Shown: positions 52,221-61,138 of the stretch, piece after piece | How the letters are laid out: each line of letters opens with the position of its first letter | How positions within the stretch are numbered: position 1 is the stretch's first letter | Assembly: GCF_026616195.1 (NCBI RefSeq) | Contig: NZ_JANHDH010000001.1 | Coordinates: 620,001 to 684,000, forward strand | Source of the DNA: Haloarchaeobius amylolyticus | GTDB taxonomy: Archaea > Halobacteriota > Halobacteria > Halobacteriales > Natrialbaceae | Length of the DNA stretch: 64,000 nt | Reading direction: 5' to 3' | Notes under the pieces: model-generated | Databases searched by the model: none | Seen by the model: only the letters and a program-made list of their open reading frames with translations | Told to the model about the DNA's origin: nothing | Position numbers and translations under genes: made by a program

Positions 52221-53237
52221 TCAGCCGTCCCAGAACTCGCTCGCCCTGCTTCTGCCGCGGCGTCGGAGGTCGGCGAGGAAGTCAGGGTCGCGGTCGAACT
52301 TCGAGTACGCGTCGAGGTTCTTCCGCAGGGTAACCTCGCGAATCTGTATCTCCTTGTAATCGGGATTGCCCTCGACGAACGCGTTCACCGTCTCGATGGT
52401 GTGTTTCTCCTGGTCGAGCGAGAGGTTCCCCGAGAGTTCGGTCCGCCGGTCGGTTATCTCGAGCATCGAGCGCGGCGGGACCGTCCGAGTTTCGGGGTCC
52501 ATCGCCTTGGGGTCGATGCGGACGATCCAGATCTCGTCGGGCTTGTCCGCGACGTCGACGCCGGCCGTGAAGTGGCGTATCGGCGGGTTCTGCGAGAACA
52601 GGCCGTCCCAGTAGTAGCGGCCATCGATCTCGACGGCTTCGAAGATGGTCGGGACAGCGGCCGAAGCGAGGGCAGCGTCGGCCGCCTCGTCGGGGGAACC
52701 CACGTGCTGGAAGGTTTCGGGTTTCGCGGCCACCCTGTCTGCATCGGTCGTGAACACGGTGAAGTCGCCGCTCTGGACCTCGACCGCGCCGAGGAACAGT
52801 GCGGGGATGGCTTCATCGCTGTCGGCCTCCTCGCTATCCTCGAAGGCACCGGGCACGTCGCAGTAGCGATAGACTGTCTCGCGCAACTGGTCCTGTCCGA
52901 CGTCGGCCCAGGGGTTGTAGTAGGGGCTGACGCCGACGGACCCGAATTCGCTCATGAACCTGCTACTCGCCAGCGACCAGTCGTTCGCGACGGCTTCGGC
53001 ATAGGAATCAGCCGCCACGTCCCGCCAGAACGCGGTGAGGTTCGAGACCGCGGTCTCGGGCGCGCCCGCAGCCAGCCCTGCCCACCCGAGCAGCGCACAG
53101 ATGCCGCCGCCGGAGGTCCCACTCAGCGCTATCAGGTTGTACTCGTCGGGGCAGTCCTCGAGGATACGTTGCAGTGCTCCCGCGGCGAAGGCGGTGTGGC
53201 TCCCGCCGCCCTGGCAGGCGACCGCGACGTTCGTCAT
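52221..53237 (-). CDS. Patatin-like phospholipase
   Basis: A 338-aa acyl hydrolase of the patatin family. The oxyanion loop CQGGGSHTAFAAG, the nucleophile elbow LSGTSGGGICAL (GxSxG) and the catalytic Asp in YWDGLFSQNPP are all present, so the Ser-Asp dyad is intact. No signal peptide or span is seen, so it is cytoplasmic. Archaeal lipids are ethers, so the substrate is not clear; acyl-CoA, storage or host-like lipids are possible. It is convergent with nothing and divergent from the aglM gene with 115 bases between. Confidence 0.9.
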   Translation of the reverse strand: MTNVAVACQGGGSHTAFAAGALQRILEDCPDEYNLIALSGTSGGGICALLGWAGLAAGAPETAVSNLTAFWRDVAADSYAEAVANDWSLASSRFMSEFGSVGVSPYYNPWADVGQDQLRETVYRYCDVPGAFEDSEEADSDEAIPALFLGAVEVQSGDFTVFTTDADRVAAKPETFQHVGSPDEAADAALASAAVPTIFEAVEIDGRYYWDGLFSQNPPIRHFTAGVDVADKPDEIWIVRIDPKAMDPETRTVPPRSMLEITDRRTELSGNLSLDQEKHTIETVNAFVEGNPDYKEIQIREVTLRKNLDAYSKFDRDPDFLADLRRRGRSRASEFWDG

Positions 53238-53352
53238 GACGTGGTGAGACGACGGTGGCTATCACCATAGCCGACGGCCCTTGCCAGCCATGGTGGTCCC
53301 TGTCCTCCGGCAACCATCACGGTAAAGACCGGCCATCGAGTACCTGCGAGCA

Positions 53353-54657
53353 ATGAAGGTCAGTATCATCGGTAGTGGCTACGTGGGGACCACGGCCGCC
53401 GCCTGTCTCGCGGACTTCGGCCACGACGTCGTCAACGTCGACATCGACGAGGACATCGTCGCGAGCATCAACGCGGGCGAGTCCCCGGTCCACGAACCCG
53501 GGCTGGACGAGCTCATCGGCGAGCATGCAGGTGACCGCCTGCGCGCCACCACCGATTACGACGCCGTGCTGGAGACGGACGTGACGTTCGTCGCCGTCGG
53601 CACACCCTCGCGCGAGGACGGCAGCATCGACACCTCGGTCGTCGAGGCCGCGACCGAGATGCTGGGCGAGACGCTCGCACAGAAAGAGGGCAAGCACCTC
53701 GTCATCGTCAAGAGCACGGTCGTCCCCGGGACGACCGACGAGGTCGTCGCACCCCTGCTGGCCGAGGGCGGCGACCTGACCATCGGCGAGGACGTCCACG
53801 TCGCGGTCAGCCCGGAGTTCCTCCAGATGGGCACCGCTGTCCAGGACTTCCAGAACCCTCACAAGGTCGTCTTCGGGACGCAGGAGGGCGACGAATGGGC
53901 GCTCGACACCCTCCACGACCTCTTCGAACCCATCTTCGAGGCCGCCGATCCGGCCATCGTCGAGACGGGCCTGCGCGAGGGCGAGATGATCAAGTACGCG
54001 AACAACGCGTTCCTCGCGAGCAAGGTCAGCCTCATCAACGACCTCGGGAACATCTGCAAGGAGTTCGACGTGGACTCCTACGAGGTCGCCGACGCCATCG
54101 GGCTGGACGACCGCATCGGTGAGCGCTTCCTGCGCTCCGGCCTCGGGTGGGGCGGCTCCTGCTTCCCGAAGGACGTCGCCGCCATCATCGCGGCCGCGAA
54201 GAACCAGGGCTACGAACCGCCGCTGCTCGAGGCCGCGGTCGAGGTGAACGACCTCCAGCCCGAGCGCCTGCTCGACCTGCTCGCCGACCACGTCGACCTC
54301 GCGGGCGCACGCATCGCGGTCCTGGGCCTCTCGTTCAAGCCCGGGACCGACGACGTACGCGGGACCCGCGCCCTGCCTGTCATCGAAGGACTCCGCGAGC
54401 GCGGCGCCGAGGTCGTCGCCTACGACCCGGTCGCGGCCGAGAGCTTCCGCGAGAGCTATCCCGACGTGGACATCACGTACGTCGACTCCGCGGCCGGGGC
54501 ACTTGAGGGAGCCGACGGCTGTGCGGTCGTCACGGACTGGGACGAGTTCGCCGCCCTCGACGCCGAGTTCGACGCGATGGCCGACCCGGTCGTCGTCGAC
54601 GGCCGACACGTCGTCGAACGCCGCGAGGGTATCACGTACGAAGGACTGACCTGGTGA
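53353..54657 (+). CDS. aglM: UDP-glucose 6-dehydrogenase (AglM)
   Basis: Oxidises UDP-glucose to UDP-glucuronate, the donor for hexuronic acids in haloarchaeal N-glycans. A 434-aa protein of the UDP-Glc/GDP-Man dehydrogenase family. The NAD motif [22 protein letters not shown] begins at residue 4, the central region has [24 protein letters not shown], and the catalytic Cys is in [12 protein letters not shown]. The C-terminal UDP-binding domain includes [20 protein letters not shown]. It matches the Haloferax AglM, also found near agl genes. UDP-glucuronate made here could also feed the UXS-like enzyme at 42103. Confidence 0.93.
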   Translation: MKVSIIGSGYVGTTAAACLADFGHDVVNVDIDEDIVASINAGESPVHEPGLDELIGEHAGDRLRATTDYDAVLETDVTFVAVGTPSREDGSIDTSVVEAATEMLGETLAQKEGKHLVIVKSTVVPGTTDEVVAPLLAEGGDLTIGEDVHVAVSPEFLQMGTAVQDFQNPHKVVFGTQEGDEWALDTLHDLFEPIFEAADPAIVETGLREGEMIKYANNAFLASKVSLINDLGNICKEFDVDSYEVADAIGLDDRIGERFLRSGLGWGGSCFPKDVAAIIAAAKNQGYEPPLLEAAVEVNDLQPERLLDLLADHVDLAGARIAVLGLSFKPGTDDVRGTRALPVIEGLRERGAEVVAYDPVAAESFRESYPDVDITYVDSAAGALEGADGCAVVTDWDEFAALDAEFDAMADPVVVDGRHVVERREGITYEGLTW

Positions 54658-55486
54658 AGCCACCGCAGTTCACCTGCGAAGGACTGCTCCCCGTTCCTCG
54701 CTGCCCCCGTGAGGACTAGCCACGGTATCTGAGATGTCGGATTCGATATGGCGGTGAGCGACGGTTCCGGTGGCTCCGGACGACCACGGTTGCCACTCGC
54801 GCACCAGGACTGAGTTCATACTCGTATTGCGGGCTCTCGAGCCACCAGGCGGCTGGCAAGGGCCTTTCGACCGATATACGCGAGTTCATAGTCCGGTTCC
54901 GCCCCGCAAGGTGGCCTCCGGCGGTACTGGAAAGCCGAGTATGAGGCTGTTACGGGGGCAAGAACAGGGCAGACCTGGCGATGGACGAGCACGACCGTCG
55001 ACGAGCCTGAATTAGAGGGTTTCAGACGCCGGAGTCTATCAGACATCCTGTAATAGGTACCCACTATCGGACATCGTAATCGAGAGACGGCAACCGATTC
55101 TGAAGATCTCCGCGCGGCCATCTGAGAACTACCGCCCACTTGTGTTCGAACTCCGACGCGGGTTCGTACTCTGGAGGGCTCCCATCCTCCTGTACATGAG
55201 CGTTTGAACGGTCTTCTCTCTGGCGTCCCGACCGTGACAGCACACCCGAATCTCGTCCTCGATTCCGCACCGCCCGACGACCCACCTGCACAAGCCACCT
55301 TGCGGGGCGGAATCCGACTATGAGACCGCGGAGAATCGACCAAACACCTTCTCGGCCCTGCTTAGGCCGTAAACTTCCCAATAACCGACTATGAATCAGC
55401 AGTACCCAGCGTCCCGGTCTCTCCCACGAAGTATCGTCGCCGCACCAGTCACAAAGAACATATGTCGGGCCTCCAGAGCTTCGGGC
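54658..55486. other. 829 bases without a gene; inverted repeat inside
   Basis: No frame is convincing: the longest, 54816-55343 on the minus strand, is rich in Arg, Ser and Cys and is a shadow. Both ends of an internal 436-base segment carry a 29-base inverted repeat (54887-54915 and 55294-55322). The rest shows mixed composition with no promoter or RNA structure that I can name. Confidence 0.55.
54887..55322. repeat. 436-base segment bounded by 29-base inverted repeats
   Basis: The left end (CATAGTCCGGTTCCGCCCCG...) and the reverse complement of the right end (GCCACCTTGCGGGGCGGAAT...) match in 27 of 29 positions. The segment is non-coding. Size and terminal repeats fit a MITE-like non-autonomous element or an old transposon remnant. 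No clear target-site duplication was seen. It could also be the foot of a large hairpin. Confidence 0.55.
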
Positions 55487-56776
55487 ATGCGCCGCCGCGC
55501 CCTCCTCACAGCCCTCGCCACCGGCGGAACCGCGGCCCTCGCCGGCTGCAACGCCGGTGGCGGCTCGTGCGAGCCACCGCCTGACAACCCCGACCGCCCG
55601 CGCGACCGCTGGCCGCTCGCCGGCTACGGGCCGACCAACACCGCCCACGCGCCGGCCGGCCCGACCGACCCGGCCGTCCGCTGGACTGCCACCCGCGAGA
55701 CCGGGTCGAAGCCGTATCTTCTGGGGTACTTCAGTACGCCCCTCGTCGCCGACGGGCAGGTCTTCACCGCGATGCGTGACTACGACGTCAGGCACGAACG
55801 CTCGGAGGAACCGGGGTTCCTCGTGGCCATCGACGACCAGTCCGGCGACGAGAACTGGCGGGTCGACCTCCCTCGGCTCGCGGGCGGGTCGCCGGCCCTC
55901 GCGGGCGACCGGCTGTTCGTCGGGGACGCCGGGGGCACTCTCCACGTCTTCTCCACCGAGGGCGAGCACCACTGGAGCAGGGACCTCGGCGCGCCCATCG
56001 GTGGCTGCACCGTCGCGGGCTCGCACTGCTACGTCGCCGACGACTCGGGGACCATCCACGGGTTCAAACTGAACGGCGAACACTGCTGGCGACACGACCC
56101 GTCGGGCTTCCTCGACGGCATCCTCGGCGGCGAGTCCTACGCCGTGAACAGCGCTCCGGCGGTCGACGCCTCGGGCGTCTACGTGACCCTCCACGAGAAC
56201 CCCGAATCGCGAGACAACCAGATCGCCCGCGTCCTCGCGTTCGACCACGACGGGAGCCAGCGGTGGTCGTACGGGTTCCCGGCGAGCTACCGGCCGCCGA
56301 ACACGCCCGCGGTCGTCGACGGGACGGTCGTCGCGACCGCCGGGAACCAGATACACGCCATCGACGCCGAATCCGGCGACCGCCAGTGGCGCTTCGTCAC
56401 CGGCCACGATTCGACCGGGGCGCCGGCCACCGACGGCGAGCGGGTGTACGTCGGCGCGAAGAACCTCTACGCGCTTTCGCTTTCGGACGGGACAGAGCAG
56501 TGGCGCGTCGTCAACGAGGCGACCTTCGTCACCGTCGGGTTCGAGAACGGGGTGCCCTTCCTCTCGCGCCCGGCCGTGACCGACGACACGGTGTACCTCC
56601 GGGCGGCCGGGTTCGACCCGGTGGACGGGACGCACAAGTGGGGCGACCCCACGGCAGAGGTCGAAGACGACCTCTCGAACGACGAGTACGGCCGACGGCC
56701 GGTGGTCTCGGCGGCCGTGACCGGCGACGCGCTGTACCTCGCCCACCAGCTCCGGGGGGTGGTGAAACTCGCATGA
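55487..56776 (+). CDS. PQQ-like beta-propeller Tat lipoprotein (first of pair)
   Basis: I use ATG 55487 (MRRRALLTALATGGTAALAGC), which starts directly at a Tat-like signal and lipobox; an upstream start at 55391 would bury it. The 429-aa protein is a propeller with blades such as GFLVAIDDQSGDENWRVDL, GTLHVFSTEGEHHWSRDLG, NQIHAIDAESGDRQWRFV and NLYALSLSDGTEQWRVV. It is lipid-anchored outside the membrane. Function is unknown; such propellers bind PQQ or scaffold other proteins. Its TGA overlaps the ATG of a second propeller gene. Confidence 0.87.
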   Translation: MRRRALLTALATGGTAALAGCNAGGGSCEPPPDNPDRPRDRWPLAGYGPTNTAHAPAGPTDPAVRWTATRETGSKPYLLGYFSTPLVADGQVFTAMRDYDVRHERSEEPGFLVAIDDQSGDENWRVDLPRLAGGSPALAGDRLFVGDAGGTLHVFSTEGEHHWSRDLGAPIGGCTVAGSHCYVADDSGTIHGFKLNGEHCWRHDPSGFLDGILGGESYAVNSAPAVDASGVYVTLHENPESRDNQIARVLAFDHDGSQRWSYGFPASYRPPNTPAVVDGTVVATAGNQIHAIDAESGDRQWRFVTGHDSTGAPATDGERVYVGAKNLYALSLSDGTEQWRVVNEATFVTVGFENGVPFLSRPAVTDDTVYLRAAGFDPVDGTHKWGDPTAEVEDDLSNDEYGRRPVVSAAVTGDALYLAHQLRGVVKLA

Positions 56777-57990
56777 AGCGCCGCGACTTCCTCCGAGGGC
56801 TGGCCGCCACCGGCTCGCTGGCCGCGCTCGCGGGCTGTAACCGCACCGGCGGTGACGCAGCCGACCTTCCTGGCGTCGGCCGCGCCGACGGCTGTGGCGC
56901 CTACGAGCCGACCGTCGAGGGGACGCCCGGCTGGCACACCGTCGGCGGCGACCCGGCCGGGACCGGCGTCGCGCCCGCCGCGGCCGGCCCCGAGACACCG
57001 TTCTCGGTCGACTGGACGTTCCCCATCGACGGCGTCTCGGGCACCACGCGGCCAGCCGTCGCGGACGGTCGCGCGTACACGCACGACCTGAATTCGACGG
57101 TGTACGCGGTCGATACCGAGACCGGTGAGTCGGTCTGGCAGCAGGGCATCACGGAGCCACGCGGGTCGCCCGCGGTCGGCGAGGCCGCGGTGGTCGTCAT
57201 CGCCGAGGACCACGTCGTCGGCTACGACCCGGCGACCGGCGAGAAACGCTGGAGCGGCCCACCCGGGAATCCTGACCTCTTCAGTGGGAGTCCGGTCGTC
57301 GCTGACGGCACCGCCTTCGTCCCCTACGGGCTCTCGCTGTACGCCCTCGACCTGGCCGACGGGAGCATCCTGTGGAGGCACACGACGGGCGAGGAGACCG
57401 TCTCGACGCCTGCGGTCGTCGGTGACACCGTCTTCTACGGCGACGACGACACCTACGTCTACGCGCTCGACCGGGCCTCCGGCGAGATGCGCTGGCGGTA
57501 CAAGACGGAGACCCACATTCGGTGCAACGTGGCTGTCGCCGACGGGACCGCCGTGACCGCGACCATCGACGGGGACGTGTTCGGGTTCGACGCGGCGACC
57601 GGCGACCGCCGGTGGGCCTACAGCGTCGGGGGCGAACCGGCGGTGGTCGCCTGCGACGGCGCGAACGCCTACGTCGGGACCCGGAGCAGGCTGTACGCGC
57701 TCGACCCCGAGACGGGCACGCCGTGCTGGTCGACCGGTGAGTACGCCGGGAGCTACGACTCCGGGCTGACGATTGCGGACGGGAAGGTCTACGTCACCGC
57801 CACCGTCGGGCGGGACGATGGAACCGTCCCGGCCGTCCTCGACGCGGCATCGGGCGAGCTACGCTGGAAGCTCGATCGGGGACCGGACGAGGACCGGCTC
57901 GGCTTCGAGCACGGCCCGGTCGTCGTCGACGGCGCGGTGTACGCGACCGGCGGGGGCGCGAACACCCTCCGCCTCACGAGAATGAGTTGA
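56773..57990 (+). CDS. PQQ-like beta-propeller Tat lipoprotein (second of pair)
   Basis: ATG 56773 overlaps the previous stop (ATGA). The 405-aa product starts MKRRDFLRGLAATGSLAALAGC, a twin-arginine signal with a lipobox (Cys22). Blade motifs are regular: STVYAVDTETGESVWQQG, HVVGYDPATGEKRW, SLYALDLADGSILWRH, TYVYALDRASGEMRWRY, DVFGFDAATGDRRWAY and RLYALDPETGTPCW, giving about eight blades. It is more regular than the first protein. It resembles the truncated protein at 1-1115 in layout. Co-translation suggests the two act as partners or share a substrate on the surface. Confidence 0.9.
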   Translation: MKRRDFLRGLAATGSLAALAGCNRTGGDAADLPGVGRADGCGAYEPTVEGTPGWHTVGGDPAGTGVAPAAAGPETPFSVDWTFPIDGVSGTTRPAVADGRAYTHDLNSTVYAVDTETGESVWQQGITEPRGSPAVGEAAVVVIAEDHVVGYDPATGEKRWSGPPGNPDLFSGSPVVADGTAFVPYGLSLYALDLADGSILWRHTTGEETVSTPAVVGDTVFYGDDDTYVYALDRASGEMRWRYKTETHIRCNVAVADGTAVTATIDGDVFGFDAATGDRRWAYSVGGEPAVVACDGANAYVGTRSRLYALDPETGTPCWSTGEYAGSYDSGLTIADGKVYVTATVGRDDGTVPAVLDAASGELRWKLDRGPDEDRLGFEHGPVVVDGAVYATGGGANTLRLTRMS

Positions 57991-57997
57991 TCGGGGT

Positions 57998-58681
57998 TCA
58001 GACCGGCAGCAGCGACTTCGCGTTCTTCGCGTACAGCCCGAGCATCTTCTTGCGGGAGTTCGACAGTGCCTCCTGCAGGGCCTCGCGCGGCCGGAGTTCG
58101 ACGCCCTCACCGTGTCCGACGAGGATGCGGTCCGGGTCGAGGTCGCCGAGCAGGCGCTTCGGCGGCACGGCGCGGAGCATCGGGTGGACGCCCAGGCGCT
58201 CGCCGGAGCCACAGAAGTACGAGACGGTGCCGACCGACTCGGGCACCCACAGCGTCCCCGTCTCCGGGTTCCAGAGGCCGGCCTCCTGCCAGAAGCGGTT
58301 GTCCCGCAGTCGGAGCGTCCGGTAGCCCGTATCGGCGAGTTCGTCGCCGAAGCGTTCGACCGGCGCGTCGAGTTCCTCGGCCACGCCGTCCATCCACGTC
58401 GGGATGTAGACGGGCACGTCGTGACGGTTCGCGATGGCCGCCGAGTCGCGCTTGTGGCGGTCCAGCGTGACGACCACGCCGGCGACCTCGCCGCGCTCTG
58501 CGAGCAACTCGTCGAGGTCTGGGATATCGACGGGGTCGACCACCCACACCTCGTCGTCGACGACGAGGGCGTGACACGCCCGCTGCATCGTCTCGTCCGG
58601 ATAGGGGATCCACCCGAAGCCACCGTCGTGCTCGTTCACGATGCGGTACTGGTCGGCGGACCCGGACCCTTTCATCGGCAT
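57998..58681 (-). CDS. Metallo-beta-lactamase-fold protein with altered metal motif
   Basis: I start at ATG 58681 (MPMKGSGSADQYRIVNEHDGG); ATG 58675 is also possible. The 227-aa protein has the order of an MBL fold, with ALVVDDEVWVVDPVDIPDLDELLAE, then VVVTLDRHKRDSAAIANRH and later RILVGHGEGVEL. The HxHxDH metal motif is changed to DRHKRDS, so one or both metal sites are probably incomplete. It resembles a haloarchaeal MBL-like group. The substrate is unknown. It is convergent with the second propeller gene and divergent from a methyltransferase gene. Confidence 0.75.
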   Translation of the reverse strand: MPMKGSGSADQYRIVNEHDGGFGWIPYPDETMQRACHALVVDDEVWVVDPVDIPDLDELLAERGEVAGVVVTLDRHKRDSAAIANRHDVPVYIPTWMDGVAEELDAPVERFGDELADTGYRTLRLRDNRFWQEAGLWNPETGTLWVPESVGTVSYFCGSGERLGVHPMLRAVPPKRLLGDLDPDRILVGHGEGVELRPREALQEALSNSRKKMLGLYAKNAKSLLPV

Positions 58682-58825
58682 ACCCGCACGTAAGCGCGCG
58701 ACGGGAATAAGTGACTGCCTAACGGAACCTGCGCTCGCACGGATGCTACAGTCGCGTCTGTGGGTCTGACAGCCCCTCCCGTACCACCGGCGCGATTCAA
58801 GTGTCATCCGGCCATCTCGACAGGT

Positions 58826-59689
58826 ATGAGCGACACGCCCTCCACCGACCCCGAATCGTTCTACGACCAGTACGGCACCCGCGAGTGGGAACGCCTCGAC
58901 CGCGACTTCTTCCACCGGCTGGAGTGGGAGGCCACGACAGAGTACCTGACGCGATACCTGCCCGATTCCGGCCACGTCCTCGACGTGGGCGGGGCTGCAG
59001 GGCGGTACACCGTCTGGCTGGCCGAGCAGGGCTACGACGTGACGCTCGTGGACCTGAGCTCGGAACAGCTCGGTCTCGCGCGCGAGAAGGTGTCCGAATA
59101 CGGCGTCGAGGGCCGCGTGACCCTCCAGCAGGGCGACGTGCGTGACCTCGCCTTCGGCGACGACGCGTTCGACGCGGTCCTCTGCCTCGGTGGTCCCCTC
59201 TCGCACGTGGTCGACGCGGCCGAGCGCGAGCAGGCCGTCGGCGAGCTGCGGCGGGTCGGGCGCCCCGGCGCGCCCGTGTTCGTCTCCGTGATGGGACTGC
59301 TCTCGGCGGTCCTGAACACGGTCAAGGAGACCGGGAGGGAGCGCCTCGACGACGAGTACGACGACTACGCCATCCTCCCCGACCTCGTCCGCGAGCAGGA
59401 CTACACCGGCGACCTGTGTGCCCGCCACGACGTCGAGCCCGTGATGGCCGACTGCCACTTCTTCCGGGCCGCAGAACTCGAGGACCTGCTCGCCGATTCC
59501 GGGCTCCTTGTCGAGACGCTGGCTGCACTGGAGGGCGTCGCCGCCACCCGCCGGGACGCCCAGGACGCGCTGGACGAGGACCGCAAGACGGTGGTCCGCG
59601 AGGTGAACGACCTGCTGCGGGAGGACCGCTCCGTCGTGGACCTCTCCTCGCACATGCTCGGGGTCGCCCGCGTCCCCGGGGGCGAGTGA
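58826..59689 (+). CDS. Class I SAM-dependent methyltransferase
   Basis: A 287-aa protein; ATG 58826 (MSDTPSTDPESFYDQYGTREWERL) begins the acidic N-terminus, and the frame above it is a shadow. Motif I is VLDVGGAAGRYTVWLAEQGYDVTLVDLSSEQL, motif II is near GDVRDLAFGDDAFDAVLCLGGPLSHV. These mark a Rossmann SAM methyltransferase of the small-molecule group (UbiE-like). The YDQYGTREWERLDRDFF opening is typical of a haloarchaeal subfamily. The acceptor is unknown. It stands alone, with a promoter region of about 145 bases shared with the MBL-like gene. Confidence 0.87.
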   Translation: MSDTPSTDPESFYDQYGTREWERLDRDFFHRLEWEATTEYLTRYLPDSGHVLDVGGAAGRYTVWLAEQGYDVTLVDLSSEQLGLAREKVSEYGVEGRVTLQQGDVRDLAFGDDAFDAVLCLGGPLSHVVDAAEREQAVGELRRVGRPGAPVFVSVMGLLSAVLNTVKETGRERLDDEYDDYAILPDLVREQDYTGDLCARHDVEPVMADCHFFRAAELEDLLADSGLLVETLAALEGVAATRRDAQDALDEDRKTVVREVNDLLREDRSVVDLSSHMLGVARVPGGE

Positions 59690-59815
59690 GTGGATGAGTG
59701 AGTGAGGACCGGCCCCACGACCACCGAGACACGTCCTGACATATTTCTTATCGGGCGAGAATCACCCTCCTCGGTCACCCTCTCCTGGCGCGTATCTCTA
59801 GCTGGTGACCAGAAC

Positions 59816-60478
59816 ATGTCCAGATTCACGTCTCCCACCTCGTTCGAACGACCGACCGAGACGACCGTCGCCCGCGCCGAGCGCATCGCCGGCGTGGCCT
59901 TCGTCGTCCTGGCCGCGGAGTTCCTCGTCGGTATCATGCTCGCGGCGGCGATGGCCCCCGCCTACGAACTCAATCCCTCCGCCATCAGCGACCTCGGGGT
60001 CATGTCCGAGACTGCACTGCTGTTCAACGCCTCCCTCGGCCTCGTGGGCGCCCTGAACATCGTGGGTGGGCTGTACCTCTACCGCGTCCACGGCAAGCGC
60101 TGGCTCCTTGGGGTCTTCGTGCTGGCCGGCATCGGCGCCATCGGGACCGGTGTCTTCCCGCTCGACAGCCCGACGGGCCTGCACGGCCTGTTCGCGCTCG
60201 TGGCCTTCCTCGCGTTCAACCTGGAGGCCATCGGGGTCGCGACCGTGGTCCGGGGCCCGATGCGGGTCCTCTCCGTCCTCGCCGGCGTGGTCGGCCTGGT
60301 CTTCCTCGTCGTCATGGCGTTCGGGGACGCCGGGAACACCGCGCTGTTCGGCCCCATCGGCCACGGCGGGACCGAGCGCATGATCGTCTACCCGCCGATG
60401 GTGTGGCTGCTGGTGTTCGGCGGTTACCTCCTGGCACGGAGCGAGGGCGACGCCGAGCCCGCCTCGCGGCTCGCCTGA
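59816..60478 (+). CDS. DUF998 family membrane protein
   Basis: A 220-aa protein starting at ATG 59816 (MSRFTSPTSFERPTETT), with six hydrophobic spans. YELNPSAISDLGVMSETALLFNASLGLVG and GTGVFPLDSPTGLHGLFALVAF match the DUF998 pattern, a family of six-span proteins of unknown function, some near lipid or haem genes. The last span is followed by an acidic tail. No operon partner is evident. The short gap downstream carries palindromes in front of a small membrane protein gene. Confidence 0.82.
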   Translation: MSRFTSPTSFERPTETTVARAERIAGVAFVVLAAEFLVGIMLAAAMAPAYELNPSAISDLGVMSETALLFNASLGLVGALNIVGGLYLYRVHGKRWLLGVFVLAGIGAIGTGVFPLDSPTGLHGLFALVAFLAFNLEAIGVATVVRGPMRVLSVLAGVVGLVFLVVMAFGDAGNTALFGPIGHGGTERMIVYPPMVWLLVFGGYLLARSEGDAEPASRLA

Positions 60479-60514
60479 GCATCTGGACGGTGGGGGGTGC
60501 CAGCCCGCCGCCGT

Positions 60515-60564
60515 ACTGAAACGAATTTCAGTTCGACGGCTTACAGAAATGTAATTCAGATTAC
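60515..60564. promoter_or_regulatory. Palindrome pair upstream of the 81-aa membrane protein
   Basis: ACTGAAACGAATTTCAGT (60515-60532) is a perfect seven-base inverted repeat with a four-base centre. GTAAT-TCAG-ATTAC (60551-60564) is a five-base inverted repeat. They are 18 bases apart, in AT-rich DNA, 36-85 bases before ATG 60600. They look like operators of a dimeric regulator around a promoter. No regulator gene is adjacent. Confidence 0.4.
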
Positions 60565-60599
60565 CTATTTGTGCATCGGGGGTCTACTACTAGCTGTAG

Positions 60600-60845
60600 A
60601 TGAACGCAACTGCCACCCTCGAACGAACCGCTCTGAAGCACCACACGGTCGAACTACTCCACGTCGGACTGCGCGTCCTCGCGCTCGCGCTGGTCGCGGT
60701 CGCACTCGTGGCCGCGGTCGGCACCGCCGCCGCGCAGTTCCCCGGCGTCGCCGTCCTGCTCGCGCTCGTCGCCTGGACGGTCCTCCTCGGGATGGCGGTC
60801 GGCCTCCCGGTGTTCGCCGTCCACCTGGTCGGCGAGACGCTGTAG
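60600..60845 (+). CDS. Small membrane protein, 81 aa
   Basis: ATG 60600 starts MNATATLERTALKHHTVELLHVG. Two hydrophobic spans, at about residues 23-45 (GLRVLALALVAVALVAAVGTAA) and 50-75 (VAVLLALVAWTVLLGMAVGLPVFAV), make it an integral membrane protein. No known domain is recognised. A hairpin just after the stop and the palindromes in front suggest a single-gene regulated unit. Function unknown. Confidence 0.7.
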   Translation: MNATATLERTALKHHTVELLHVGLRVLALALVAVALVAAVGTAAAQFPGVAVLLALVAWTVLLGMAVGLPVFAVHLVGETL

Positions 60846-60849
60846 GCTC

Positions 60850-60870
60850 GTCCCGGCGCGGTACCGGGAC
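60850..60870 (+). terminator. Hairpin after the 81-aa membrane protein gene
   Basis: GTCCCGG and CCGGGAC form a seven-base-pair stem around a seven-base loop, starting four bases past the stop codon. No T run follows directly. Confidence 0.4.
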
Positions 60871-60925
60871 GCCTGGCTGTCATCCCCCACCCCGCTGCCG
60901 CCATCTCCCAAGGTCCCACGCTGAC

Positions 60926-60987
60926 GCCATCCCTCCGACTCACGCCCCCGACCCGCTGCCGCCATCCCTCCAACTCACGCCCCCGAC
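60926..60987. repeat. Imperfect 27-base direct repeat in a C-rich gap
   Basis: GCCATCCCTCC[G/A]ACTCACG and the following CCCCCGAC occur at 60926-60952 and at 60961-60987, one mismatch in 27, period 35 bases. It lies in a 293-base non-coding, pyrimidine-rich gap. Nothing else is seen there except the DoxX promoter (TATA-like GTTTATACG near 61088). Confidence 0.55.
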
Positions 60988-61138
60988 CTCGTTCCCCTCC
61001 ATCCGGGTGCCGCCCCCCAGTTTTTCATCGGCTGGGAACGCGACCGTGGCGCCCTCCGTCGTTTTTAGTCCCTGAGAATGCGCACCCGTTTATACGTGCA
61101 TCGCGGCCACAGGTTCACATGTGAGGTGAGGAGAAACG

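Noticed and set aside
53317-54663. A 448-codon minus-strand frame opposite aglM
   Set aside because: An antisense shadow; aglM on the + strand has an intact NAD motif and catalytic Cys.
54816-55343. A 175-codon minus-strand frame with repeated PPRKVA words
   Set aside because: The repeated words come from the 29-base inverted repeat read in translation; composition is not haloarchaeal.
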